Source: Pseudomonas pharyngis
GTDB lineage: Bacteria; Pseudomonadota; Gammaproteobacteria; Pseudomonadales; Pseudomonadaceae
DNA: 64,000 bases
Assembly (NCBI RefSeq): GCF_021602345.1
Contig: NZ_BQID01000003.1
Coordinates: 124,001-188,000, forward strand
Reading direction: 5' to 3'
Shown: positions 18,196 to 25,458 of the stretch, piece by piece
How the letters are laid out: each line of letters begins with the position of its first letter
How positions within the stretch are numbered: position 1 is the first letter of the stretch
The notes under the pieces: model-generated
The model's database searches: none
The model's input: the letters and a program-made list of their open reading frames with translations, nothing else
What the model was told of the DNA's origin: nothing
Translations under genes and position numbers: made by a program

Positions 18196-20775
18196 ATGCC
18201 TGTAAAACCACCCTCCAGAGGCGTCACCACCGTCGAAGTTCACAATCCACCTTCGACTTCAGCGACCAACCGTTCACCACAGACCCCCGCTTCGCCTCTG
18301 ATTCCCCCGGTCGTACGCCGCCCCCCTTCTCAACCTGCACCGGACAGGACTCCGGCATTTGCAGACCCGGACACAATCTCTCCCGCACCAGCCGTGACCT
18401 TCGACGAAATCCATTCCTCCCCGAGGGCAACACCGGTACGTCCTTCGTTTGATACCTATCGCATCCGTTTCGGGTCGCAACTGCCAGAGGCCGATGCGCA
18501 AGGCTTCAGAAACTTCAAGGGGCGGCTGTTCGTCGATGCGTACGATGGCAGCGTCCTGCAGGTTGGCCTGGACCCTGACAGCCGACTTTACCGGGCAAGG
18601 CTGAGCAGTGAATTGAATCCCTCGGGCCCTGTTCTCGTTCAGGATCCCCAAAACAAGCGATGGCATCCGGTGGATGATTTCGAGGCTGAACCCATTGCGT
18701 TGACTTCCAGTCGACTGGAAGCGTTCAGGACGCCTCTGAATTTCGTCGGTGTCGCGCCGGACAGTGACGGTCTGCACAGCTTCGAAGGTAAGCGCTACGT
18801 GATCATCGACAGCCAGGCCTATCAAGTAATGCAGGATGTCGATGCATCCTCTCCCGCACACAAGGTCTGGCGGGTGGTCAAGCCGAAAGATCCTGTCGCC
18901 ACTGACAGCGAAAACATCTACCGCGCCAGTCGGGGCGGTGAAACGCTGGCCATTGCCCGCACGTCCGACGGTTTTTGGGGGTTCAGTCTCGACGGACTAA
19001 AGGGTGGCATGCGTCGCAACGCGCAAGCTCAGGACAGCAAAGCCTATCTGCTTCAACGGCATGAATTCATCAGGAACGCCTTCGATGCCCTGGCCGCATC
19101 CAACAGGCGCTATGGCGAACTCTGGGCCAGCGCCGAACACCTGCCTGAGGGAAGTGACGCCGAGAAAGCCGCGCTGATCGAACTCGAAGTGCATTTGATC
19201 AAATACACAAGAATGCAGGCCGATTACGTCAAATCACTGATCGATAACAAGGACTGGTTGCTACTGCTCAAGGCTGGCGGGCTCTACAAAACCGAGCTTC
19301 ATGCTCAGCAGATCAACAGAATCGACTACCTCAACAAATTGATTGCTGTCATGGATCGCAGGGTTCTGCCAACCCTGGATGTGATTACCGTCGAGTCGCT
19401 GAAGCGCAACCTTGTCCATCTCAACAAAAAGCTGAAGATCATGGACGATCGCCAGGCTGTGATGGATCAGATTCTAAAAGCTGATCGTAGCGCCCAAGGG
19501 GAGCTGGATGACATGAATCGCGGAATCCCCACTGTTGACCAGATCAACACCAGTAAATACAACATTTTCCTGCGCCTGATTTCCGACGATCCACAAAACC
19601 CGTCAAATCATGGCATGCGCACTGCCATGTCGATGCACTTGCTCAAACATGACCTGAACGAAGTTTCCGGATATCCCGAACCTCTCGCGCTGCAACTGGC
19701 GATCGAGAGCATCAAAAGCGACAGGGCCGGATTGTTGGCATTGATCACTTCGACACCCCCTACAAAGGCAGAGTACGTCAATCAGGCACTGTCACTGATG
19801 GATACCTTCGAATCGAAAATCGAAACCCGGCTGAATGAAATCTATGATCGGGTTGGCAGCAACAACGAACTGCCTGGCGACGATCATGATATCGACTTCG
19901 ACTTCCTCCCGGCGCAACCTTCAGGAGCCGCCGAAATCGCAGCGCCGCGAAAGTTGTTCCGAACCCGTCAACATGGCACCTACCGGGTACTGGTGGGCGT
20001 TCAGGACACCGCTGCGGACGGCAGTGTCACGCTCAATGTTCCCGACATCTTCAAACCGAACGATCCACCTCAACGGTACGAGAAGAGAGAGGGTGAATGG
20101 CGGCCAGTGCGCCCCGCCCCGGCACCGGTTCCCAAACCTCAGCTGATGAACGAAGCCACAGCACGCCTTGGCAATGTGGAGGCGCATCTTGCCCAGGCAA
20201 GGATGATGGAAAACCGAAGGGACAACCCGACCACCATTGTCGAATACCTGGGGGCCGAGGTGGATCGACTCACAGATCTGGCGAAACGCCTCGAGACCCT
20301 CGATCAAATGGCAGTAGACGCTGAAACCACAGGTTTGATCGGGCGTCTGAAAGCTGCCGGTGACTCAATGGACGCCGAAGGCCAGGACATTCTGATACGG
20401 ATGTATAAAAACAAGGATGTGCTGGACGTCCCGCGCCTGAGCTTCCTGCTCGATCACGCCCAGCTCAAGGTGGTCAAAACGGTGGCGCGCAAGCAACTGG
20501 GCAAGGGCAAAGACAGGTCATTTCTCGACGTCTATTCGATCATGGACCGCTCGGACAACACACCATTGTGGGAGGCCCACTTTCATTACGACAGGCAAGA
20601 CCGCGCTGCGCTGGATTACACCGTCAAGGGTGCACATCTGAAAACGCTGGAGCAGCGCCTGCTCGGCAGCTCGTTTCAACAGCGCGAAGAACAGGCTGGG
20701 CGGCCCCACCAACGGATCTGGCGAGAACTCATCAGCCCAAGGGTTGCCCAGAAACTGTTTGATCATCTGGCGTGA
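18196..20775 (+). CDS. Large orphan protein, candidate secreted effector/polymorphic-toxin-like
   Basis: An 859-residue protein with AAGGA upstream. The first 85 residues are disordered and proline-rich (21 prolines). Two related beta-rich modules follow: residues 100-162 (FKGRLFVDAYDGSVLQVGLD, then LYRARLSSELNPSGPVLVQD) and 190-270 (FEGKRYVIIDSQAYQV ... KVWRVV). Residues 280-570 are mostly helical, a third beta module lies near 590-640 (GTYRVLVGVQDTAADGSVTL), and a helical C-terminus completes it. The beta modules recall repeats in large Pseudomonas dermonecrotic-toxin-like (DUF6543) proteins. No signal peptide, membrane helix or catalytic motif is evident. Codon use is less GC-rich than the flanks, suggesting acquisition. 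Effector role is inference. Confidence 0.6.
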   Translation: MPVKPPSRGVTTVEVHNPPSTSATNRSPQTPASPLIPPVVRRPPSQPAPDRTPAFADPDTISPAPAVTFDEIHSSPRATPVRPSFDTYRIRFGSQLPEADAQGFRNFKGRLFVDAYDGSVLQVGLDPDSRLYRARLSSELNPSGPVLVQDPQNKRWHPVDDFEAEPIALTSSRLEAFRTPLNFVGVAPDSDGLHSFEGKRYVIIDSQAYQVMQDVDASSPAHKVWRVVKPKDPVATDSENIYRASRGGETLAIARTSDGFWGFSLDGLKGGMRRNAQAQDSKAYLLQRHEFIRNAFDALAASNRRYGELWASAEHLPEGSDAEKAALIELEVHLIKYTRMQADYVKSLIDNKDWLLLLKAGGLYKTELHAQQINRIDYLNKLIAVMDRRVLPTLDVITVESLKRNLVHLNKKLKIMDDRQAVMDQILKADRSAQGELDDMNRGIPTVDQINTSKYNIFLRLISDDPQNPSNHGMRTAMSMHLLKHDLNEVSGYPEPLALQLAIESIKSDRAGLLALITSTPPTKAEYVNQALSLMDTFESKIETRLNEIYDRVGSNNELPGDDHDIDFDFLPAQPSGAAEIAAPRKLFRTRQHGTYRVLVGVQDTAADGSVTLNVPDIFKPNDPPQRYEKREGEWRPVRPAPAPVPKPQLMNEATARLGNVEAHLAQARMMENRRDNPTTIVEYLGAEVDRLTDLAKRLETLDQMAVDAETTGLIGRLKAAGDSMDAEGQDILIRMYKNKDVLDVPRLSFLLDHAQLKVVKTVARKQLGKGKDRSFLDVYSIMDRSDNTPLWEAHFHYDRQDRAALDYTVKGAHLKTLEQRLLGSSFQQREEQAGRPHQRIWRELISPRVAQKLFDHLA

Positions 20776-20784
20776 TCAATTGCG

Positions 20785-22182
20785 TTACTCGTCGTCGTCG
20801 AAGTTGTAACTGCCCGGCGCGAGGTTTTCGAAACGCGTGTACTTGCCGATGAAGGCCAGGCGGATGAAGCCGATCGGGCCGTTCCGCTGCTTGCCGATGA
20901 TGATTTCGGCGATGCCCTTGTGTTCGGTTTCCGGGTGATACACCTCGTCCCGGTACACGAACATGATCACGTCGGCGTCTTGCTCGATCGCTCCGGATTC
21001 CCGCAAGTCGGAGTTCACCGGGCGCTTGTTGGGACGTTGTTCCAGGGAGCGGTTGAGCTGCGACAGAGCAACTACCGGGCAGTTGAATTCCTTGGCCAGG
21101 GCTTTCAGGGATCGGGAGATCTCGGAAATCTCGTTGGTCCGGTTGTCGCCGCTGGAACCCGGGATCTGCATCAGCTGCAGGTAGTCGATCATGATCAGGC
21201 CGATGTCGCCGTGCTCGCGCACCAGACGCCGGGTCCGGGCACGCATCTCCGACGGGCTGATGCCGGCGGTGTCATCGATGAACAGCTTGCGGTCGTTGAG
21301 CAGGTTGACCGCCGAGGTCAGGCGCGGCCAGTCGTCGTCTTCCAGCTGGCCGGAACGCACCTTGGTCTGGTCGATACGACCGAGGGACGACAGCATACGC
21401 ATGATCAGCGATTCGCCTGGCATCTCGAGGGAGTACACCAGCACGACCTTGTCGCTGCGCAACACGGCGTTTTCCACCAGGTTCATCGCGAAAGTCGTCT
21501 TACCCATCGAAGGACGGCCGGCGACGATGATCAAGTCGGCCGGTTGCAGTCCGCTGGTTTTCTCGTCGAGGTCGGTGTAGCCGGTGGACAGGCCGGTGAT
21601 CGAGTCGGCGGTGTTGAACAGGGTATCGATGCGGTCGATGGCCTTGGTCAACAGGTCATTCACCCCCACCGGGCCGCCGGTTTTTGGCCGGGCTTCGGCA
21701 ATCGCGAAGATCTGCCGCTCGGCTTCGTCGAGGATTTCCTCGGCGGTGCGACCTTCAGGGTTGAAGGCGCTGTCGGCAATTTCCGTGCTGATACCGATCA
21801 ACTGACGCAACGTCGCACGCTGGCGGACGATCTGCGCATAGGCCTTGATGTTGGCGACGGACGGCGTGTTTTTCGCCAGTTCGCCCAGGTAACCGAGGCC
21901 GCCGACTTGCGAGGTCTGTCCTTCCTTGTCCAGTTGCTCGGCAAGGGTCACGACGTCGATCGGCAAGTTCTGATCGGCCAGTTTGGCGATCGCACGGAAA
22001 ATCAGACGGTGGTCATGTCGGTAGAAATCGCCGTCGGAGACTTGATCGAGCACGCGTTCCCAGGCGTTGTTGTCCAGCATCAGACCACCGAGCACGGCCT
22101 GTTCGGCCTCGATGGAATGCGGCGGCACCTTCAGCGCAGCGGTTTGCAGATCGTATTGCTCGGGAGCGGAGATTTCGTTCAT
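20785..22182 (-). CDS. dnaB: Replicative DNA helicase
   Basis: A 465-residue hexameric 5'-3' helicase of the replication fork. The N-terminal DnaG-binding domain spans residues 20-125; the RecA-like motor holds Walker A GRPSMGKTT, Walker B LIMIDYLQLM and DnaB motif 4 around SDLRESGAIEQDADVIMFVYR. No intein is present. I prefer ATG 22182 (MNEISAPEQYDLQ), the family start, over a GTG two codons upstream. It lies 120 bases downstream of rplI, the usual pseudomonad order; the orphan effector-like gene ends ten bases from its 3' end. Confidence 0.97.
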   Translation of the reverse strand: MNEISAPEQYDLQTAALKVPPHSIEAEQAVLGGLMLDNNAWERVLDQVSDGDFYRHDHRLIFRAIAKLADQNLPIDVVTLAEQLDKEGQTSQVGGLGYLGELAKNTPSVANIKAYAQIVRQRATLRQLIGISTEIADSAFNPEGRTAEEILDEAERQIFAIAEARPKTGGPVGVNDLLTKAIDRIDTLFNTADSITGLSTGYTDLDEKTSGLQPADLIIVAGRPSMGKTTFAMNLVENAVLRSDKVVLVYSLEMPGESLIMRMLSSLGRIDQTKVRSGQLEDDDWPRLTSAVNLLNDRKLFIDDTAGISPSEMRARTRRLVREHGDIGLIMIDYLQLMQIPGSSGDNRTNEISEISRSLKALAKEFNCPVVALSQLNRSLEQRPNKRPVNSDLRESGAIEQDADVIMFVYRDEVYHPETEHKGIAEIIIGKQRNGPIGFIRLAFIGKYTRFENLAPGSYNFDDDE

Positions 22183-22302
22183 GGCCACTTTTTAATCAGG
22201 AAAAGCAGGGAGTGCAGAAAGACAAAGGGCACGACCTGTAAACAGGATCGTGCCCGATGTTAACCGTCTGACGGACAGGCCGCCAGTCGATCAGGGTGTT
22301 GC

Positions 22303-22749
22303 TTAAGCTGCTACCACGACAACGCGCACGGTGGCTTCAACTTCGGCGTGCAGGTGCACAGCCACGTCGAATTCACCCACGTTGCGGATGGTGCCGTTCG
22401 GCAGACGAACTTCGCTTTTCGCCACTTCAACGCCGGAGGCGGTCAGTGCGTCAGCGATGTCGTGAGTACCGATCGAACCGAACAGCTTGCCTTCGTCGCC
22501 AGCGGTGGCAGTGATGGTCACTTCCAGCTCGGCCAGTTGGGCAGCACGGCTTTCAGCCGATGCTTTACGGTCTGCGGCGGCTTTTTCCAGCTCAGCGCGA
22601 CGCTCTTCGAACGCAGCCAGGTTGGCAGCGGTCGCAGCGGTGGCTTTGCCGAAAGGCAGCAGGTAGTTACGGCCGTAACCGGCCTTAACGTTTACTTTGT
22701 CGCCCAGGTTGCCCAGGTTGGCGATTTTTTCCAGAAGGATCAGTTGCAT
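22303..22749 (-). CDS. rplI: 50S ribosomal protein L9
   Basis: A 148-residue L9 of normal length. The N-terminal 23S rRNA-binding domain is [19 protein letters not shown] with [16 protein letters not shown]; a long connecting helix ([20 protein letters not shown]) and the C-terminal domain follow. GAGGA precedes the ATG. It belongs to the rpsF-rpsR-membrane protein-rplI operon transcribed from the promoter at 24502. Confidence 0.98.
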   Translation of the reverse strand: MQLILLEKIANLGNLGDKVNVKAGYGRNYLLPFGKATAATAANLAAFEERRAELEKAAADRKASAESRAAQLAELEVTITATAGDEGKLFGSIGTHDIADALTASGVEVAKSEVRLPNGTIRNVGEFDVAVHLHAEVEATVRVVVVAA

Positions 22750-22768
22750 GTGGAAATCCTCTTAACTT

Positions 22769-23659
22769 TTAACCTTCACCGTTCGCGTTATCGGTGTCTT
22801 TCGACACCCGACCGCGAAAATCAATCAGGCTGTCGACAATGGCCAGAACCACGAGCAACGGATAGATCAGCTGCATGAACAGCAACAGCGTCACGTACAA
22901 CCCCACCAGCCAGAAACCGGCCAGTCGCCTTTGCGCCACCAGCCCGTGAATCAGGGCCAGCCCGGCGAACACCAGCGGCACACTGCACAACGGCGTCAAC
23001 ATGGCCATCTGTGCACCGAGATTCGGGCCCAGAAGCATCAACGCCAGCAGCAACATCGCCGGTCCCAGCGGGATCCGGATGGCGCGAAACTCGCGACCAA
23101 AACCACCCGGGTTGTACAACAACGCCTGCCAATAACGCCCGACAATCAGGCTCAGCACGCTGACGATCTGCAACAAGGCCGCAATCAGGCCGGTCAGGAC
23201 CGGTGCGATCAGCGACGCGAAACGCGCCTGCTCGTCTACCGACAATTGTTGGTAGGCATCACCGAGAAGCGCGGGCATGACCTTTACCAAGGCCTGCGCC
23301 AGCATCTCGATCTGGGGCGCGAACGCCGCCCCGAGCACCACTGAAAACACCAGCCCCATGGCTACGCTGACCAGCAGCGTACGGACCCAGGACTCGCTTG
23401 CGCGCAACACCAGCGCAAGCCCCGAAGACCCCAGCAGCACCAGAAGTGCCCGTGGGTCATCGGCATACAACCACCAGATCAATGCCGGCAGCAGTCCCAG
23501 CGACACGACGCCCAGGGCGTCGGCCAATCCGCGCCGCAGAAGCACCAGGCTCCCGGCGGCAGCACCCAACCAATACAACAACGGCAATGTTGCACACCCG
23601 GCCACTACGAGAGTGGCCTGCATACGGCCGCGCATGATGAACTCAGCTAAGGCACGCAT
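22769..23659 (-). CDS. Multi-pass membrane protein within the rpsF operon (DUF2232/YybS-like)
   Basis: A 296-residue inner-membrane protein with about eight or nine hydrophobic helices (ATLVVAGCATLPLLYWLGAA, LLVSVAMGLVFSVVLGAAF, LTGLIAALLQIVSVLSLIVG and others). AGGA precedes ATG 23659. It lies between rpsR and rplI, where gamma-proteobacteria related to Pseudomonas keep such a predicted membrane protein. The similarity to DUF2232/YybS is by topology and position. The role is unknown, and expression with ribosomal proteins is expected. Confidence 0.85.
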   Translation of the reverse strand: MRALAEFIMRGRMQATLVVAGCATLPLLYWLGAAAGSLVLLRRGLADALGVVSLGLLPALIWWLYADDPRALLVLLGSSGLALVLRASESWVRTLLVSVAMGLVFSVVLGAAFAPQIEMLAQALVKVMPALLGDAYQQLSVDEQARFASLIAPVLTGLIAALLQIVSVLSLIVGRYWQALLYNPGGFGREFRAIRIPLGPAMLLLALMLLGPNLGAQMAMLTPLCSVPLVFAGLALIHGLVAQRRLAGFWLVGLYVTLLLFMQLIYPLLVVLAIVDSLIDFRGRVSKDTDNANGEG

Positions 23660-23695
23660 GCATTCAATCCTTTGCTACTTGTCGACTGCCCGGTC

Positions 23696-23926
23696 TCAGC
23701 GGCCGTGGCTGTCGGTGTAGGCCAGCAGGGCCAGGAAGCGGGCGCGCTTGATAGCGGTGGCCAGCTGACGCTGATAACGAGCTTTGGTACCGGTGATGCG
23801 GCTTGGAACGATTTTGCCGGTCTCGGATACGTAGGCTTTCAGAGTGTTGAGATCTTTGTAGTCGATCTCCTTCACGTCTTCAGCGGTGAAGCGGCAGAAT
23901 TTACGACGACGGAAGAAACGTGCCAT
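23696..23926 (-). CDS. rpsR: 30S ribosomal protein S18
   Basis: A 76-residue S18 with the conserved segments [20 protein letters not shown] and [20 protein letters not shown]. It forms a dimer with S6 on the 30S platform, and its gene follows rpsF by 28 bases. In several bacteria the S6:S18 pair represses its own mRNA through the rpsF leader. Confidence 0.98.
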
Positions 23927-23954
23927 TTGATAGGCTCCTTAAAAGGTCCGTGGA

Positions 23955-24383
23955 TTACTCGTCAGCGTTATCGCTGTTGTCGCTGTCGCTATCGCTGTCA
24001 TCGCCATCGGCGCTGCCATCGTGCTCAGGACGTTCGCGACGCTCACGGCGCTCACTGCGGTTTTCTTCAGCCTTGAGCATCTCGGACTGGCCGGTAACGG
24101 CTTCGTCGCGACGGATGACCAGGTTACGGATCACAGCATCGTTGTAGCGGAAGTTGTCTTCCAGCTCGGCCAGGGCCTTGCCGGTGCACTCAACGTTCAG
24201 CATCACGTAGTGAGCCTTGTGAACATTGTTGATTGCGTAGGCCAGTTGACGACGGCCCCAGTCTTCCAGACGGTGGATTTTGCCGCCGTCTTCTTCGATC
24301 AGCTTGGTGTAACGCTCAACCATGCCGCCGACTTGCTCGCTCTGGTCAGGGTGGACCAGAAAGATGATTTCGTAATGACGCAT
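23955..24383 (-). CDS. rpsF: 30S ribosomal protein S6
   Basis: A 142-residue S6 beginning [20 protein letters not shown], with the RNA-binding stretch [20 protein letters not shown]. The C-terminus has a long acidic and serine-rich tail ([14 protein letters not shown]), typical of Pseudomonas S6 and the site of RimK glutamylation in this genus. AAGGAG precedes the ATG. It is the first gene of its operon, with a good sigma-70 promoter and a structured leader of about 110 bases. Confidence 0.98.
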   Translation of the reverse strand: MRHYEIIFLVHPDQSEQVGGMVERYTKLIEEDGGKIHRLEDWGRRQLAYAINNVHKAHYVMLNVECTGKALAELEDNFRYNDAVIRNLVIRRDEAVTGQSEMLKAEENRSERRERRERPEHDGSADGDDSDSDSDNSDNADE

Positions 24384-24452
24384 GAATGCTCCTTACGGGT
24401 TGTAGCCTGCCGCTCAAAAACGGTCAGACAAGGAGTGAATGACACTTATGGA

Positions 24453-24494
24453 CTTGCTGGCGCGGGGCACATGCATGCCTGCCGCCACAGCAAG
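24453..24494 (-). promoter_or_regulatory. Stem-loop at the 5' end of the rpsF leader (candidate S6:S18 autoregulatory element)
   Basis: On the minus strand, CTTGCTG-T-GGCG pairs with CGCCAGCAAG (11 pairs, one bulged T), with an inner GGCA/TGCC pairing. It starts right at the predicted transcription start of the rpsF operon and about 70 bases before the start codon. Bacterial rpsF leaders are known to bind S6:S18; whether this one does is an inference from position and structure. Confidence 0.4.
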
Positions 24495-24501
24495 GGGCGC
24501 A

Positions 24502-24530
24502 ATTGTAGAGAAGGGACTGAAGAGGTGCAA
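24502..24530 (-). promoter_or_regulatory. Sigma-70 promoter of the rpsF operon
   Basis: On the minus strand TTGCAC (24525-24530), a 17-base spacer and TACAAT (24502-24507). The match to consensus and spacing is very good, and the predicted start leaves a leader of about 112 bases. Confidence 0.8.
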
Positions 24531-24582
24531 GGCAATTGGTGATTATTTGAACAGCCACACTTTCTGCCACACCAGAAAACAC

Positions 24583-24672
24583 TGTGGGAGCGAGCCTGCT
24601 CGCGATGAAGGCTTAACATTCGACATTTATGCTGAATGTTTCACCACTATCGCGAGCAGGCTCGCTCCCACA
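24583..24672. repeat. REPIN (REP doublet), gcgagcctgctcgcga class
   Basis: Inverted copies of tgtgggagcgagcctgctcg about 50 bases apart, between the rpsF promoter and the rlmB 3' end. The core differs from the copies at 8681 and 59062 (gagcctgctc in place of gggcttgctc), so it belongs to a second REP subgroup. Confidence 0.9.
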
Positions 24673-24690
24673 TTTATGACGCCGTGAGGC

Positions 24691-25458
24691 TTAAGCCTTT
24701 TTGGCAGCCGCCTTGGCCTTGGCACCGCGCTGACGCTGGGCTTCGAACAGGCACACGCCGGTCGCAACCGAGACATTGAGACTGCTGACGCTACCGGCCA
24801 TCGGCAAGTGCACCAGGTAATCGCAATGCTCGCGGGTCAGGCGGCGCATGCCTTTGCCTTCGGCACCCATGATCAGGATGGTTGGGCCGGTCAGGTCCTG
24901 GTCATAGATGCTGACTTCGGCCTCACCCGCCGTGCCGACAACCCACAGACCACGCTGCTGAAGCTTTTCCAGGGTGCGCGCAAGGTTGGTGACGGCCACC
25001 AGCGGAATCACTTCCGCCGCGCCGCAAGCCACTTTACGTACGACAGGCGTCAGGGTGGCCGACTTGTCTTTCGGCACGATGACCGCCAGCGCACCGGCAG
25101 CGTCCGCCGAACGCAGGCAGGCGCCGAGGTTGTGCGGGTCGGTCACGCCGTCGAGCACCAGCAACAGCGGCGCGCCTTCGGTGCGATCGAGCAGCTCGTC
25201 GAGCATCGCCTCGCCCCAGACCTGGCTCGGACTGACGTCCGCCACCACGCCCTGGTGCACGCCTTCAACCCAGGCGTCCATTTCGCGGCGCTCGGCCTGA
25301 CCGATCTGGACCCGGTTTTCGTTGGCCAACTCGATCAGCGTTTGCACGCGCGGATCGTTGCGACTCTCGGCCAGCCAGATCTGCTTGACGCGTTTAGGGT
25401 GGTGACGCAGCAACGCTTCTACCGCGTGAACGCCGTAGATTTTTTCCAACTGACTCAT
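24691..25458 (-). CDS. rlmB: 23S rRNA (guanosine-2'-O-)-methyltransferase
   Basis: A 255-residue SPOUT enzyme that methylates the 2'-O of G2251 (E. coli numbering) in 23S rRNA. It has the N-terminal substrate-binding domain (YGVHAVEALLRHHPKRV) and the three SpoU motifs: TDPHNLGACLRSADAAG, LIMGAEGKGM and PMAGSVSSLNVSVATG, which build the SAM knot. The basic tail RQRGAKAKAAAKKA is usual. Its start overlaps the rnr stop by four bases (ATGA), so it is co-translated with RNase R as in E. coli. Confidence 0.97.
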   Translation of the reverse strand: MSQLEKIYGVHAVEALLRHHPKRVKQIWLAESRNDPRVQTLIELANENRVQIGQAERREMDAWVEGVHQGVVADVSPSQVWGEAMLDELLDRTEGAPLLLVLDGVTDPHNLGACLRSADAAGALAVIVPKDKSATLTPVVRKVACGAAEVIPLVAVTNLARTLEKLQQRGLWVVGTAGEAEVSIYDQDLTGPTILIMGAEGKGMRRLTREHCDYLVHLPMAGSVSSLNVSVATGVCLFEAQRQRGAKAKAAAKKA

